Source: Psilocybe azurescens (Eukaryota; Basidiomycota; Agaricomycetes; Agaricales; Agrocybaceae). From it: a stretch of 64,000 nucleotides of DNA. This document shows, in pieces, positions 34,674-46,735 of the stretch. The position numbers and the translations under genes are program-made. Each line of letters starts with the position of its first letter. Position 1 is the stretch's first letter. The stretch is from positions 1 to 64,000 of the forward strand of contig JAJIRX010000602.1 in assembly GCA_023853785.1 (NCBI GenBank). Direction: 5' to 3'. Under the pieces are notes generated by a model, which saw only the letters and a list, made by a program, of their open reading frames with translations, made no database searches and was not told where the DNA came from.

Positions 34674-36065
34674 TATAATAATTGACAAAAAGGCGGGGTT
34701 GAATAAGAGATGGGTGGCCGCTTGCTGATCGTCTGATGAATATAAAGCGGATATTTTTATTTTGTCGTTGTCGAGCAATTATACCGACGCTGTATGTATC
34801 GCCCAACTAGAACCAGCCAGCAGGTGATGACTCTGAGGGAACCAGTCGAGGAACTAAAAGTGTTTGTGGGTGTATCAGATAATGCACACACAGAGTACCA
34901 TGCCTTTAGTATGCCACTTCAACAATATGGTGCAACCGAGCTGTCAAGACCTCCAAACGAAGAGACGTCCTGGACAATAAAGACAATAAGCAATTCTGAC
35001 CACGTTACATGGGGTGGTTACCCGTTTTCGACAGAACAAAAGATACTTACCTAATGTACGAAATGTGAACGGGATTTGTAGCATACTTATTCGTCAAGAA
35101 TCGGCGAGTCAGTATTTTAGTTCGTGGATTCCCACTTTCTGAATTGTAAACGCAATAAAGGACGGGGAAAACAACAATTGCGCCGTTCACACACAAATTA
35201 AAAATCCTCATGCCTGGTCATCGTTTTGTCCCCTTTAGACTGTTCTATAATGCAATGTACGTGAGTGATTGTGTCCTTACGGCAATGTACATCGAGACCT
35301 TGAGAAACGAGTTCATTGTATATCGGTGCATGGCGGAGAATTGGGGAACCTGATGGGTGACTTCAAGCTCGAAGTTTTAAGCTCCGATTGATAGTAAATT
35401 CGACTCCGACTCACAACGGTCACGACGCCGATCGATTCTACTTGCCTTATTTGGGGTCATGCCTGTTTCTGCCAGTCAAAGGAGACTTTGTCCACAGTCA
35501 GTATACGTAGTATATTTGCAATTATGACTCTACTACTGATGCATCGGTGCATCCTCCACTAAAAATAGGTTACACAGCCATTTTATCACCCAATGTATCC
35601 ACGGTCTTGCGGTCAATTCGTACGATATAATGGATTTGAGTGGAATTCGACAGTATTTCATGTGCCCAACATTATACATTAGTCGGATCCATTGAGAAAC
35701 GGTTACATCATCCCGAGCTAACAAATCTTCATTACCAAAATTAACTTCTATATCAATTGGTCTAAATCAATAGTAAGTCTATATTGATCACCTGAACCTC
35801 TCTCTCTAAATGACATTCTACATTAAGATTGTACGATAAATTTCTTCCCCCTCATGCGATACACCTCATTCGGTTCGACATTTGATTGAGGTGAGCTTCC
35901 TTTGCTATGCAGTTCTATTCAACGTTAGATTACTATCTATCTATCTACACTAGTATCTTTGTGTAACAGTTAGTGTAGCGTAGTAATATAGTCGATTCTA
36001 CATCTGACTGAGTATCTTTGTGTAACAATTTAAGCGAAAACTACAGACCAGCCAAGTTGATTCGG
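34674..36065. other. Intergenic, no gene recognised
   Basis: Gene B upstream region. An 86-codon frame at 34794-35054 has no motif and is not called. A 20-bp imperfect direct repeat (AGTATCTTTGTGTAACA) occurs at about 35952 and 36011. Confidence 0.45.
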
Positions 36066-36165
36066 ATTGCAACATTATCTCTCCCGTACCTGCTGGAGAA
36101 CTCAGGATGGTCGAAAAGTTAATCGATCTCGCTTGCGCAGCGACAAAATACCTTGTGCAAAATCC
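36066..36165 (+). pseudogene. NACHT-gene 3'-region relic
   Basis: GCAACATTATCTCTCCCGTA onward translates as ATLSLPYLLENSGWSK, then (after an A4 run) LIDLACAATK. The C-terminal region of the NACHT protein at 23.4-26.0 kb reads ATLALPYLLEKSGRSEQLID. Flanking sequence shows no further similarity, so it is an isolated fragment on the opposite strand. Confidence 0.65.
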
Positions 36166-37772
36166 CAGAAAACGTTAGAAAACGCGCCGTGCCCGCCACC
36201 TGCTTCAAATTTGCAAACTGCATCGTTATCCTTTCTCCCAACTCATTATCAACTACACTTGGGGTGTCATCAGCGGCATGGTAGTTTGTTACGCACATGG
36301 TCCGTGTACGGTAATACGAGTCGTCGTGTCAACAAGTGTCCGTGGAGCTTAGACCGCTAAGGCTGCCATCGCTAGGCTCGAAGCTGTTCGGTTGTAACAC
36401 TCACAAACGAGAAGTATTCCTCGATGACATTCGCTACTGTTAGTTTCGCTAGAAGAATGACTTCGGAGTAGTTTGACCCGCTTTAGCACTCTTTACTTCT
36501 AGTAGCCTTCTACGTAGAACAACCCCACCTGCTTTCATCTTCCTTTGAAACTTGCCGGCAGACATCAGGATAGCACTGATTTGAGCCTATACTTATAAAC
36601 AGCCACCGAAGCCTTTATGATTCGTGCTGTAGGCACATCGGATGATTAGCATGTCATATTTGAGGGAATGGTACGATATACTTACACCGGTGGGTCGTAA
36701 TACGTGTACATAAGTAGTGCGTTTGGTCGGTGTGTTTGCAGATACAGATGTTCCGACTAATGTGAAGATCGCAACTTGGATGTCGGTAGGCCCTTCGAAT
36801 GACAGGATTGGCAGGTAAATATATGTGGGGCTGCCTGGCTCCGACAATTTATTGTTTCATCTGAGGCGCTGATATGAATTGGTTATGAACTTGTTTCCGG
36901 TTTTCGTTCTAGTTGGCGGTGTTACATATGTCAATCACATGCTACGTGGGGGTTGAGGATATTTTAGCGCATCGCTGGAGTGACGCTAGCGCCGATGAGA
37001 CGCCTTCGAGGTTGTGGATGGTACAAGGGAGGTATCAATGTCGTTCAAGACAGTAACGAACAGGCGCTAAACAAAGAGCGACGCCACTCGGAACAAACAA
37101 GAACAAGTAGTTACTATGGCAACTGTGGAAATGAGAGTGGGGATTTAGTGGAATCTCCATTGCTTGGTTACCTGTATACACTCTCTTATCACCCAATCCT
37201 TTGACGGTTCTCGAGTTCCTGGTTCTAATCCACGACTTTACTCAAAACATATATAACCGCCCCGGATCGTGAAAAGCCCGGTCTTTGAACAACAAAGTCC
37301 ATACTAGTTGGTTTCTTTTGTCTCGTGCATATCACAGAGACACGGGAACAAGCCCTGAACCACGCAGGCATCGATATTGTGACCACGGAAAGGAAGCTGG
37401 AATCATACCATTTGCGCGGGGATTGGGATTATAGTTGAAGGATAAGACGACGGAATGGCATCTGCAGTGTATTCGGAACCTCCATGTGAGTAGATTTACT
37501 GTGAACGAAGCCGGGATGGATGAAATGTCATTCGAGCGTGCTGTTCCTCGAGTGGGATGGTTCAGACGGATATATGAATAGCAAATATTCATTTTCATTG
37601 TTCTCGACCCATGTACATCTTCTGGCCATCTATGTTGCAGAGAAGGGCGCCTGGATGCTCGCTGTTCATTCATACAACAACTCATGCCTGGATCTGCATC
37701 GGATATCACATTTTGCATACCCTGGATCGCCAATTGTCTATATTTTCTGTTGGACTTTCACCAAATTCCGTT
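36166..37772. other. 1.6-kb region without recognised genes
   Basis: Short frames only. May contain the promoter and 5' exons of the SH3 gene, whose start is uncertain. No RNA gene or repeat recognised. Confidence 0.45.
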
Positions 37773-39912
37773 ATGGGTTCTAAAAATAATAGCAACGCTT
37801 AGACTGACAATCTTCTTCGTTTTCAGCATCGCGACTCTCGATATCCCTGGAGGGAACGGCATCGGCGTCGCCCTTTCCATCTCCCTCGTCCTCGTTTCTC
37901 CCACCACCCACACCTGGGGCTCACGAATTTGCCGTCAAGCCGGTTCCGCCCGCCCGCAACGGAAGAAAAACGAGCAACGCGAACACCACCTCGCACCCGC
38001 AACCACAACTACCATCGCAATCGCAACCACTGCTCCCACCTGCGCCGAGCCCACCTCTGCTGCTTCCGGAAACAGATTCTGTCAACGGAGACCCAGCTTC
38101 CGACCTGAAAATGCAGCATGAGCCATCATCGCAGCCGCCCTCGCTAAAGGGCGTCGCTCAGGCACATATTTCAAACACGAACGGGTTATCTCAACAACTG
38201 CCGGCCTCAAAGAGGCGTTGCCTCCAGCTCCGTTGTCTCCTGCTTTAATTTCCCCCATGACTCCTACGCCGTCGAGCATCCAGAGAAAGATTATCCCGAA
38301 GGAGTACCTCGAGCCGCCTCGATCTCCGGGACATTTCGATCAATCGCATTCTTCGTCGACGACACCGACGATCCCAACTGCTGCCCTACCGCCTGAAGAT
38401 GACGAACAAAATATCACTGATAACTCGTCTGCACCAGCAACAGCGACAATATCGTCATTTTCGTCATCGTCGTTGTCGCCGCCACTACACGGGCAAGGGG
38501 TAGAGTCTTCTCTTTCCAAAATCATCATCCCTGAGGGCCTCATCGAGGCATCCACACCGGGCAGCGGGTTCTCCAGCCCCGCGTTTACACCCAGCAGCCG
38601 GCCCATATCTACCACCGACCCCTCGCTATTCTCCAACCGCCCCGCACCCCATCCCCGCGATGTCGCGCCGCGTCTCCGGCGCCCCTTCCACGTCCTCCAC
38701 CCGCTCGCGCTCCTCCCGCCCGCCATCCACCGCCGTGTCCCGCACCAACTCGCTTCGCAAGTCCACACACTCGGGAGCAGGGGCTCCGCGCGCAACTCGC
38801 CCGTGATCAACGCACACCGGCAGTCCGTGGGCAGCCAGCTGAGCCAGAGCTTCGCGCCGCTCGCGTCGCCGCAGAAGCTCACCTTCTCGCTGAACGTCCA
38901 GCAGCCGTCCGCATCGGGCTCCTCGAGCTCGTCGTCGTCCGCCAGTGTTAATATGGGTGCGGGTCTACCAGCCAGCCCAACGACGCCCGGCGCGGCTACG
39001 CTCCTCCCTTCCGCTGCCAACACCACAGCCGCGGCTGGGACATTGACGTTGAATTCGAAGCGCGCCTCGGCGATAATCTACATCAAGATCCGCGATTTCG
39101 GCTTCGGGCCCTCCGACGAGCGGCACATGGGGCTTGGCCCCGAAGTGCCCAAATCGAACCGCATCGGGCGGATGAACAGGCGGCTACGCGGCACGCGCAC
39201 ACTCAGCACGTTCAGCCAGGGCAGCGTCAGCAGCTCCGACGGCGATGGTGAGGAGGAAGAGGACGAGGATGATGTGGATGTGGAGGATTGGAATATCGGC
39301 GGGGCGGGTGGAGGTGGTGGTGGAGGGTGGGATGGGTTTAGGATGGGTTTAGGGCGGTTTAATTGGAGCACAGGCGCGAATGCTGCTACTGTTATGGAGA
39401 ATGAGCGACAACAGCAACAGGGCCAGGATTTCCCGAGCCGGATGGATCTGGACCGCAATTTCTTGGATGGCGACAGCGAGCCTGAGACGGATGATGACGA
39501 TGTGTACTACGATGCTGTACACGATGGAGAGGAAGAGGACGAAGAGACGCTGTATCCTGGGCTGTATCGCGCGCTGTACGCTTTCGAGCCGGAGGGCACT
39601 GCAGAAATGCGGCTGGTGGAGGACCAGATCGTGCGTGTTGTCGGGAGGGGCGGTGGAGTGGGGTGGGCCGTTGTTATTGACGAGAGCGGTGGTGGCGAGG
39701 GCGAGGGCGACGAAGTTGATAAATCGAAAATGGATGGACGCCCGCCTGCGCCCCCGAAACACGCACTCGTCCCGGAGAGTTATCTGGAGCCTGTAAAATT
39801 GGACTGGGAAGATGAGGAGGAAGAGGCACCTGTTCCCGCTGCTGCCGCTGGCGGTGGTGGTCACGATGTGAACACTCCTGTCGGCGTTGTTCCTTCGATT
39901 ACTTTGGCGTAG
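37773..39912 (+). CDS. SH3-domain protein, Bud14/Tea4-like (tentative)
   Basis: The coding frame is open from a 3' splice site at 37826/37827 (TTTTCAG). If the ATG at 37773 is used with a GTTCTA donor it would begin MASRLSISLEGTASAS; the 5' exon is uncertain. A long Ser/Pro-rich region follows: LPASKEALPPAP across an A3 run at 38209-38211, then IPKEYLEPPRSPGHF. A Ser/Arg stretch lies in another frame at 38.63-38.79 kb. Further on are NSKRASAIIYIKIRDFGFG and an acidic segment. The C-terminal SH3 domain is LYRALYAFEPEGTAEMRLVE ... QIVRVVGRGGGVGWAVV ... HALVPESYLEPV. The stop is at 39910-39912. The layout, an SH3 in a long disordered protein, resembles Bud14/Tea4 polarity and phosphatase-regulator proteins, but that assignment rests on architecture only. 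Confidence 0.7.
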
Positions 39913-40926
39913 ATTGCTGCATTTTTCCCCCTGGGTGTGGTAGTTCATTTTCCTTTCGGGTTTGTGTCTTCTATTTTTTCTTTCCTCATGTTTCTTTTTA
40001 TTATTTCTTTTCTTCGACGTTGGAATTTTCACGGCGAGGTCGGGTGGAGATGAGACGCAACCCTGGGCCTTTTCGGACAAGCATCCATGTCTTTGTTTTT
40101 GCTATCTTCGTATTAGTCTTTTTATCCTCCTTTCTCGTAGACCTCACGCCGGAAGTAGCTCACCCCTTCTTTTCCTTCACCCTCACCTTCATGCCTTCAT
40201 TGCTTGGGCATCCTGTGTTCTTCACACATCTCCAACCCATTGTACTCGTTTTGTTTCTCTTTTTTATTCTCGTACATGTTGTATGTACTTACTCACATCT
40301 GGTCTGAATGTTCCGTATCCAACCGTCTTCAAGCTTCAAGTCTTCTGGCCATATCTAGGCATACCTTCGTTGCCTTGTTCGAGTTATTTTCTCGTACTCT
40401 TGAGCGTACTAGTACCTTCGAGCCATTCTTCGCATACACACCCTTCCAACTCCTCCATTTTCATTCAAGTCGTCCATCTTCATTCGTTCATCACTCTTCA
40501 TTCCTTTCATTGGCTTCTTTTCTCTTTTTTTTGCTTTTGGCCCTTTCAACGCCAACAAAAGCATCATCCAGCCACAGTGATCAACTCGTTTTCCCTTCTC
40601 TTTTTAACTATTGGCAACCAACCTCCTTTTCTTCTTTTCTCTACATAGCGTTCCACTGTCCAGCCATCTGTTTCAAGTAGGTCGGCGTCTTTACTCTGTC
40701 AATTTGGCCGTTTCATCATCACTTGTACTTCTATAACACTATACACATTCATTTACTCAAATTCCAACAAACGTTATTTGAACAGTAAGATGTTTCAAAA
40801 TATACCTAGAGGCAGGTTACAAGATCGCTGCAAAACTACTTAAAATGAGTCGCGCATCATCCTATTCTGTCGGCGCGAGATATGTTATTTAATAACCGCC
40901 CCGTGGCACCATCATCAAACCTATGA
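39913..40926. other. SH3-gene 3' flank, pyrimidine-rich
   Basis: Very T/C-rich on the plus strand (39.9-40.7 kb). This creates overlapping long open frames (up to 228 codons) of Phe/Leu/Ser composition that I regard as artefacts of base skew. Likely 3' UTR and intergenic DNA. Confidence 0.5.
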
Positions 40927-41095
40927 CTGACCTTCCGTCCGCGCAAGATATTTCTTCACCGCCTTCCTCACTGCTCTCATCTCCACTGAATATTTGGGTT
41001 CATTTTTAAATTGGCTGTACGAGCCAAATGGATCAACTCTTCCGACCGTCCTGAATTCTCCAGCAGTAGGGTAAGGGCCTGGGAGTCTGTCCCGG
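40927..41095 (-). pseudogene. NACHT-gene 3'-end relic
   Basis: The minus strand reads ALTLLLENSGRSEELIHLAR ... NPKYSVEMRAVRKAVKKYLA-RTEGQS and a stop. This parallels the extreme C-terminus of the NACHT gene (LPYLLEKSGRSEQLID ... EYSKEVRAARKAIKKYLTR). No P-loop or upstream exon is present nearby. Confidence 0.75.
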
Positions 41096-41536
41096 TTGAA
41101 CGCTGGGTATTGTCAATGATGTGGCCCTGCTGACCATCAGGCGCTTATCATCTATATGACTCGAAATCTCCGATCTGACGATAAAATGATATTATCAAAG
41201 TCAAGCAATGTTGCAGGGTGACTAACCAAAATAGGATGAACCTTAAAGCTGCAGCTCTAAAGATTGGATGAAAGTTGCTGGCGCTGAAGGGTTGGATGTA
41301 TGGGATTGGTGTGAGTCTTGAGAATTCGATTGGACCGGGAACGATGATGGTATTTAGTCACGTGATGCCTTCACGCAACGTGTACAGGTCGCGTCCAGAT
41401 ATTTCATAATCCTAGATGATTTGCAACCTTAATCCAGCAGACATGCACCGTGATAAATAATATGAAAATTTCTGTATTCACAGATTTAGACCACACCACG
41501 TAAATCATTTCTCATTTTGTCAATATTAAGCATACA

Positions 41537-43366
41537 TCAGACCATACAGATCTGGGCTCGGAGTCCTTGGTTACAATCGTCCCCTCTTTTACTTGCGGGA
41601 AGGACGGAATTCGGAAGGGGCGGAAGACTTAGGCCTCTTCTATCCCACACTACCGGCACCGGCGAGTCTGCCCCCAATGGGGGCTGGCCTTCTCTAACCC
41701 ATCCCAATCTCGCTGTAGTCAACCCAGCGGCCCTTAAAAACAGCGTCCCATCAATCAAATCTGCGTCCTTCAGCTCCGTGTTGGAGAACACTCCTTTGGC
41801 TATCCCACCGAAGCGCGAGGAGAACTCGGAAAGCGCCCGCTGAAGCTTGGATATATGGTCATCCGGATGCGTGAGGGTCGACTGAATGATGGCAAGCCAT
41901 GGTTCAGGTGTGATGGCCTGTGACGAGGTAGGCGACGGGTAAGCTTCCGCGTGAGGAGTTGGGTGCGCGCCTGGTGGTGCGGGGTGAAGCAAGCTTGAAT
42001 CATTGAAGAAACGAGGTATATCGATTGGATACCGGTGTCGAGCGATATACCACACTAAAGTAATGGCAAGATAACCTTTCAGAAGAAGGACTTGGGAGCG
42101 AGGTTTGAGGATTGAGAAGATGCTGGAAATGAAGATAGAGGCAGTGACGAAGTGCATGCTGGATTTGACAGAATGTCAGAGATTAAAGACATGACTGACG
42201 AAAGGGTTGGAGCAAGACTTACGTGAAGAAATCAGCATTGAATGGCTTATCGGAGCCCTCGAATCCGCCAACACCGTATATCAGCGAACATATCCAGATC
42301 AGCTCTTTAACCTTTTCCTGCAAGTTTTCTTCGCCGACTATCCATTCGTCAACGTATTTCTTGATTGTCTCGGCAGAGTTTACAAGGTTCTCTTTGTAGA
42401 ATCCCATTGGGTTCTTTAACTCAACCGGGGCGAGGGCGGGATTTGCGAGTACTCGTGCAAGGACGGTGAAGGCGTGTATCTCTTTCCCTGCTTCCCCCTT
42501 GTCTCCTAGACCCACTTTGTTCGCGAAGTGAGATGCGAGGCTTTCCGCCTTAGATGCATCGTTGAAGAGTGAAGAAGGGAATAACTCTGGAGACTCTGCC
42601 TTGTGAACGGCTGTCTGTGCAAGGCCTACAAATGTATGTCATAGAAACCAATACTATGAGTCTTCTGGATTAGATATAGCAGGTGGCAATACACAGACCT
42701 TCGGCAAAGGTTCCAGGCAAGCCAAACTCAACTCCAAGTCCAGTATGGATTAAGGGGTGGAAAAGACCAGCTAAGAAGCGGTTTAACATCCCGGGATTTT
42801 TATCGCCAGCGCCAAAATTAGCGCCCGATGAAAACACATATTCCTCCAAAATTGTACTGAAATCCTTTTCAGTAACTTCGCTCTTGAAGAATTCGAGATA
42901 TCCTTGATAGTAGCTACGTAACTGTGAAAAACGTCCTAGAAATTGTGATTGGAGAGAGGAGACACACTTTTCATCACCCAAGTAATCTTTCCAATTGTCC
43001 TTGGTGATAGGATTGGGGAGATAAATGCATCACGCTGATCTTTGCTATTCTCCTCATTTACCTTCTGGAGGATAGCAACATCCGCCCCAAGTGCCCACAG
43101 CGTCAAAAGCGTATGCGGAATATGGCTAACCAGAGTCGTGATACGAAACAGGTTAGAATCTGTGCTACACGCATAGCAAGAAGCACGTACTTATGGAACC
43201 CGCGGAAGTTGAAGAAGACATGGTTTTTCTTCTGGTTCTCCGTCAAAGCTTTGCGGAGAGTGTTGATGGACTCTGGAGAGATGCCTGGCCAGATACGAGG
43301 AGCCAAGCTGTTATTGTCGGCTCCGCTAGAGGGTACAGGGAAGTATTTTTCGTCAATTTCTGCCAT
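41537..43366 (-). CDS. DUF4243 / questin-oxidase-like protein
   Basis: Family of AflY and GedK, proposed Baeyer-Villiger-type oxidases in polyketide pathways, with many members of unknown role in Agaricomycetes. ATG 43366 (MAEIDEKYFPVPSSGADNNS), then IWPGISPESINTLRKALTEN. After an intron comes HIPHTLLTLWALGADVAILQ, then NPITKDNWKDYLGDEK (across a G4 run at 43015-43018, one base short). The family signature is FHPLIHTGLGVEFGLPGTFAEG, with two His typical of the family's helical core, followed by MGFYKENLVNSAETIKKYVD, CSLIYGVGGFEGSDKPFNAD and HFVTASIFISSIF. It ends near LRAAGLTTARLGWVREGQPP; the stop used here is 41537-41539. Short introns. Substrate unknown and no biosynthetic cluster is evident around it. 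Confidence 0.8.
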
Positions 43367-44403
43367 ATTGTACAGTGTGGGGTGATGGGTTGAAATGGAT
43401 AATGGAAGCCTTTTTAAACGATGTCTGAGAGCGCTCGTGTGCATTCACTAAGCAGATCGGACTCTATGCAGAGAAGCCTAGCTAGATCTGTACCGAGCAC
43501 CCGGTCTAAGAAGATGACCCTGATAAATGACATCGAATACGATCGTTGTCATTACAAGAAGCTTCGTGTGATCTGCAGTTGGGTTGATGAACTGCGGCCG
43601 TGGCGATTCGTAGTATTAAGAGCAGTGATATGAAGATACTCATGACGCTATCACTTCAATGATTTATAAGCCCAAGAGCACGCTTTTAGGGTTCTGTGTG
43701 GCTTTAACGGCTAATCCATCCGAAAGATGAATTGAGGAGTCGTGAGCACGGAAACCTACCCAGAAAATGTGATGTCAAGATCTCTAGTTAACAGTTGGGT
43801 AATGGGTGATCTGACGACCTAGTGTAGCCTCTCAACAATAAATAAGGCATCAAGAGAGCAATTTTTGTCTGTAAGTCCAGAATTCATGCTATATTGTATC
43901 TTGCAGTACACGCTTACAGTCAGCTCCGGTCCTTGTATAAGCAACTGTCATCCGGATAGCTTATCCGGCGATGCGCTTTCGAATGTTGCGCGGAAGGGCT
44001 GCGCTCATTATAGGGCATGACAGCCTGAGTCAATGACTCAACAATCGATGAGAACCGTGTCCGCATCATTGGTCATGGTGTCCAATACTCAATTAAAGTT
44101 TCAAGCTTGGACACTGATCAACTGGAAGTAGCGTTGCGTTGTCAGCAATGTAGAACGCCTATAAAGAAGAATGCTGGCAAACCCATGGCGTCCCAGAGTG
44201 CAGTCTCTGTTCGCGTAATAGGTCAGCTTGCTACTGGATATACACATACCTGGCTTCTTATGTGAATGGAGACTCGAGAGTCTTTTGTTCTCCATTGAAT
44301 ACCAAAACGTGACTAGCTCTCCAAACCTAAACATAGCCTTAAGGTGGTCACTGGTCCCGAAAGAAGTCAGAAAGTGATACGAATTTACCTGTTCTTCGTC
44401 AAT
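43367..44403. other. Intergenic, no gene recognised
   Basis: Upstream of the DUF4243 gene up to the foldback element. A 77-codon minus frame at 44101-44334 shows no motif. Confidence 0.45.
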
Positions 44404-45222
44404 ACACTGCTGGCGCCGACCAGTGTAAGTAAAACTTACAGCAAATTAAATACAGAACTTATGTAAGAATTGCTGTAAGTATGACATACAGCACTTCTGT
44501 TTGAAAATAATACAGATAACAAACAGATATTCTGTTCAGTGGCTGTAAGTTAAACAAACAGTATTTCTGTTTCTAAGCTGTAAGTCAATAATACACCCGA
44601 ATAAAAGAATTTCTATTCTTTGTCTGTTTGTTAAATATACAGAATAGCTGTATGTAATTGCTGTATGTAAAACATACAGATATTGTGTATGTAATGGCTG
44701 TATGTTATACAAACACAAGTTCTGTAAAGAAAACTTACAGTCAGTACAGAATTTATGTATATAATTGCTGTATGTAAACTTACACCAAAATATACAGTAT
44801 TTGACTCGAATACTGTGTATGAATACTGTATATTTTGGTGTAAGTTTTACATACAGCAATTATATACATAAATTCTGTACTTTGACTGTAAGTTTTCTTT
44901 ACAGAACTTGTGTTTGTATAACATACAGCCATTACATACACAATATCTGTATGTTTTACATACAGCAATTACATACAGCTATTCTGTATATTTAACAAAC
45001 AGACAAAGAATAGAAATTCTTTTATTCGGGTGTATTATTGACTTACAGCTTAGAAACAGAAATACTGTTTGTTTAACTTACAGCCACTGAACAGAATATC
45101 TGTTTGTTATCTGTATTATTTTCAAACAGAAGTGTTGTATGTCATACTTACAGCAATTCTTACATAAGTTCTGTATTTAATTTGCTGTAAGTTTTACTTA
45201 CACTGGTCGGCGCCAGCAGTGT
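44404..45222. mobile_element. 819-bp foldback (hairpin) element
   Basis: Left arm 44404-44801 and right arm 44822-45222 are inverted copies of each other over about 400 bp with only a few differences. A 20-nt loop separates them. The ends read ACACTGCTGGCGCC and GGCGCCAGCAGTGT. Most of each arm consists of CTGTAAGT-, CTGTATGT- and CTGTTTGT-type octamers and their complements. No protein is encoded; the long open frames within are mirror images of each other. No clear target-site duplication is visible (flanks GTCAAT and TTTCGAG). It is probably a non-autonomous foldback or MITE-like DNA transposon; the CACTG termini recall the CMC (CACTA) superfamily. Confidence 0.85.
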
Positions 45223-45621
45223 TTTCGAGACTACAAACGTTTAAGCTGGTCAAGCTTCAGGCTTCAAGTCCCAACCGTTGCTCGGACAAATCCGGCTAAG
45301 CTGTAGGTCACGTGAAGGTAAACCTGCTGAGACTCGAGAGGGACCAGGATTTAACAGTGCCTAAGACTCGGAGAATAAAATTTTTAGTCTAAATCTATGA
45401 TCGATAGTCATTATGAATAGATGGAAATTGGACATAAAACTCTAGCAGTGGGAGTGGTATGGACATCTGCATTGAATGAGTAGCGTCGTTCATTCGACCA
45501 AATGATAAGCACTTGTTTAATATCCTCAAATTTGAACAAGATTTAAAGTGGTAGTACCTGGAATTACTTAATCGTTAACTCAAAACCCTTAATAAAGTTC
45601 CAAAGCACAAGTCTCGTTATA
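45223..45621. other. Intergenic
   Basis: Between the foldback element and the MTAP stop. No feature recognised. Confidence 0.5.
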
Positions 45622-46724
45622 CTAGGCTGAGCTGACATCGACCGTCTCGTCTCCCGAGAAATATTCTGGGAGGATATACGCAAGCTTCTTGCGATCGGCT
45701 GGGTTCTGCTGATCGGATCTGGGCATGATGCTGAACTTCATCGAACCGACTTCTTCTAAGAAGACATGCGCCTCGTCTCCCTCAATGGCGGCTTGCAACT
45801 CGTCGAGGATGGTGGCAGCGACAAGACGAGAGGTGTCAGCGTTGGCTTTGAGTGTTTTGAACACTTCGTGTGCGGTGACAGACTCCGACTGGGGTCTCCA
45901 AGAGTCGTAATCCGTGGCGGTAGCGATAAGCGCGTAGCTAAGCTCGGCTTCCCTGGCTAATTTGGCTTCGGGCAGAACGCTCATGTTAATCAAATCCCCT
46001 CCCCACTGGCGGTACATCTTGCTCTCCGCCCTGGTAGAGAACTGTGGGCCTTCCATGCACACGATGCACTTATCTGTAAACAGCTTCACACCCTCCCTTC
46101 CGCCTCCAACGCCTTTCGCACACGCGATTCGAGCCAGTTGACGAATTTGTTGCTGAACGGGTCACCGAACATGGCGTGAGCCACGATGCTTGTGTCCAGG
46201 AAGAAGGAGGCGGGGCGCACGCCCTTGGTGCGATCAATAATCTGCGTGGGGATCGCGAAGGACCCTGGAGAGATTTCTTCGCGTAGGGAACCCACAGCGG
46301 AGAATGCGAGAATAGCGCGCACTCCGAGAGATTTGAGAGCGGCAATATTCGCGCGTCCTGGAACGGCGGAGGGGTTGATGGAGTGGCCTGAACCGTGGCG
46401 TGCCAGGAAGGCGACCTTTGTGCCAGAAGGTAGGCTGGCGATAGTGATTGGGGAACTAGGGAGTCCCCATGGCTGCATGGACGTCAAACAACAGTTACTG
46501 GACCGTGTGTTTAGGACATGCTTACGGTCTCCGGATTTACGGATTTACTGAAGAATACATGAATCTTATGAGGAGGACCAGCAAAAATTGATTCTCACAC
46601 AAATGTCAAGTTATCAAGGTGGTAAAGACCGCTCCCACCGATAACGCCAATGAGGACTAGAGCAGACTCAGAATTCCACGTTTGATGTAGATTGGTTTTG
46701 GATATTACCTTTGTCTGCTGTCAT
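45622..46724 (-). CDS. MEU1: S-methyl-5'-thioadenosine phosphorylase
   Basis: Purine-nucleoside-phosphorylase-family enzyme of the methionine salvage pathway (yeast Meu1, human MTAP). It converts methylthioadenosine and phosphate to adenine and methylthioribose-1-phosphate. Small 5' exons give MTADK (ATG 46724), [20 protein letters not shown] and a short exon. Then follow [34 protein letters not shown] (phosphate-site RHG), [84 protein letters not shown] and ATATDYDSW. All agree with the human enzyme. The stop is 45622-45624. One frame break lies before [10 protein letters not shown] in a CCC run (46091-46093, plus strand), where one base appears to be missing. Confidence 0.93.
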
Positions 46725-46735
46725 TTCTTCGCGTT

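Noticed and set aside
34794..35054. 86-codon plus-strand frame upstream of gene B
   Set aside because: No motif, no homologue recognised, and no intron context; within the range expected by chance.
35950..36030. Imperfect 20-bp direct repeat AGTATCTTTGTGTAACA
   Set aside because: Only two copies in AT-rich intergenic sequence; not enough to call a mobile element or regulatory array.
39962..40680. Overlapping plus-strand frames up to 228 codons, Phe/Leu/Ser-rich
   Set aside because: Produced by the strongly pyrimidine-rich 3' flank of the SH3 gene; no motif, no splice pattern, three frames open at once.
44536..45090. Two 60-107-codon frames with Tyr/Ile/His-rich sequence
   Set aside because: They lie in the arms of the foldback element and are mirror images of each other; repeat-derived, not a gene.
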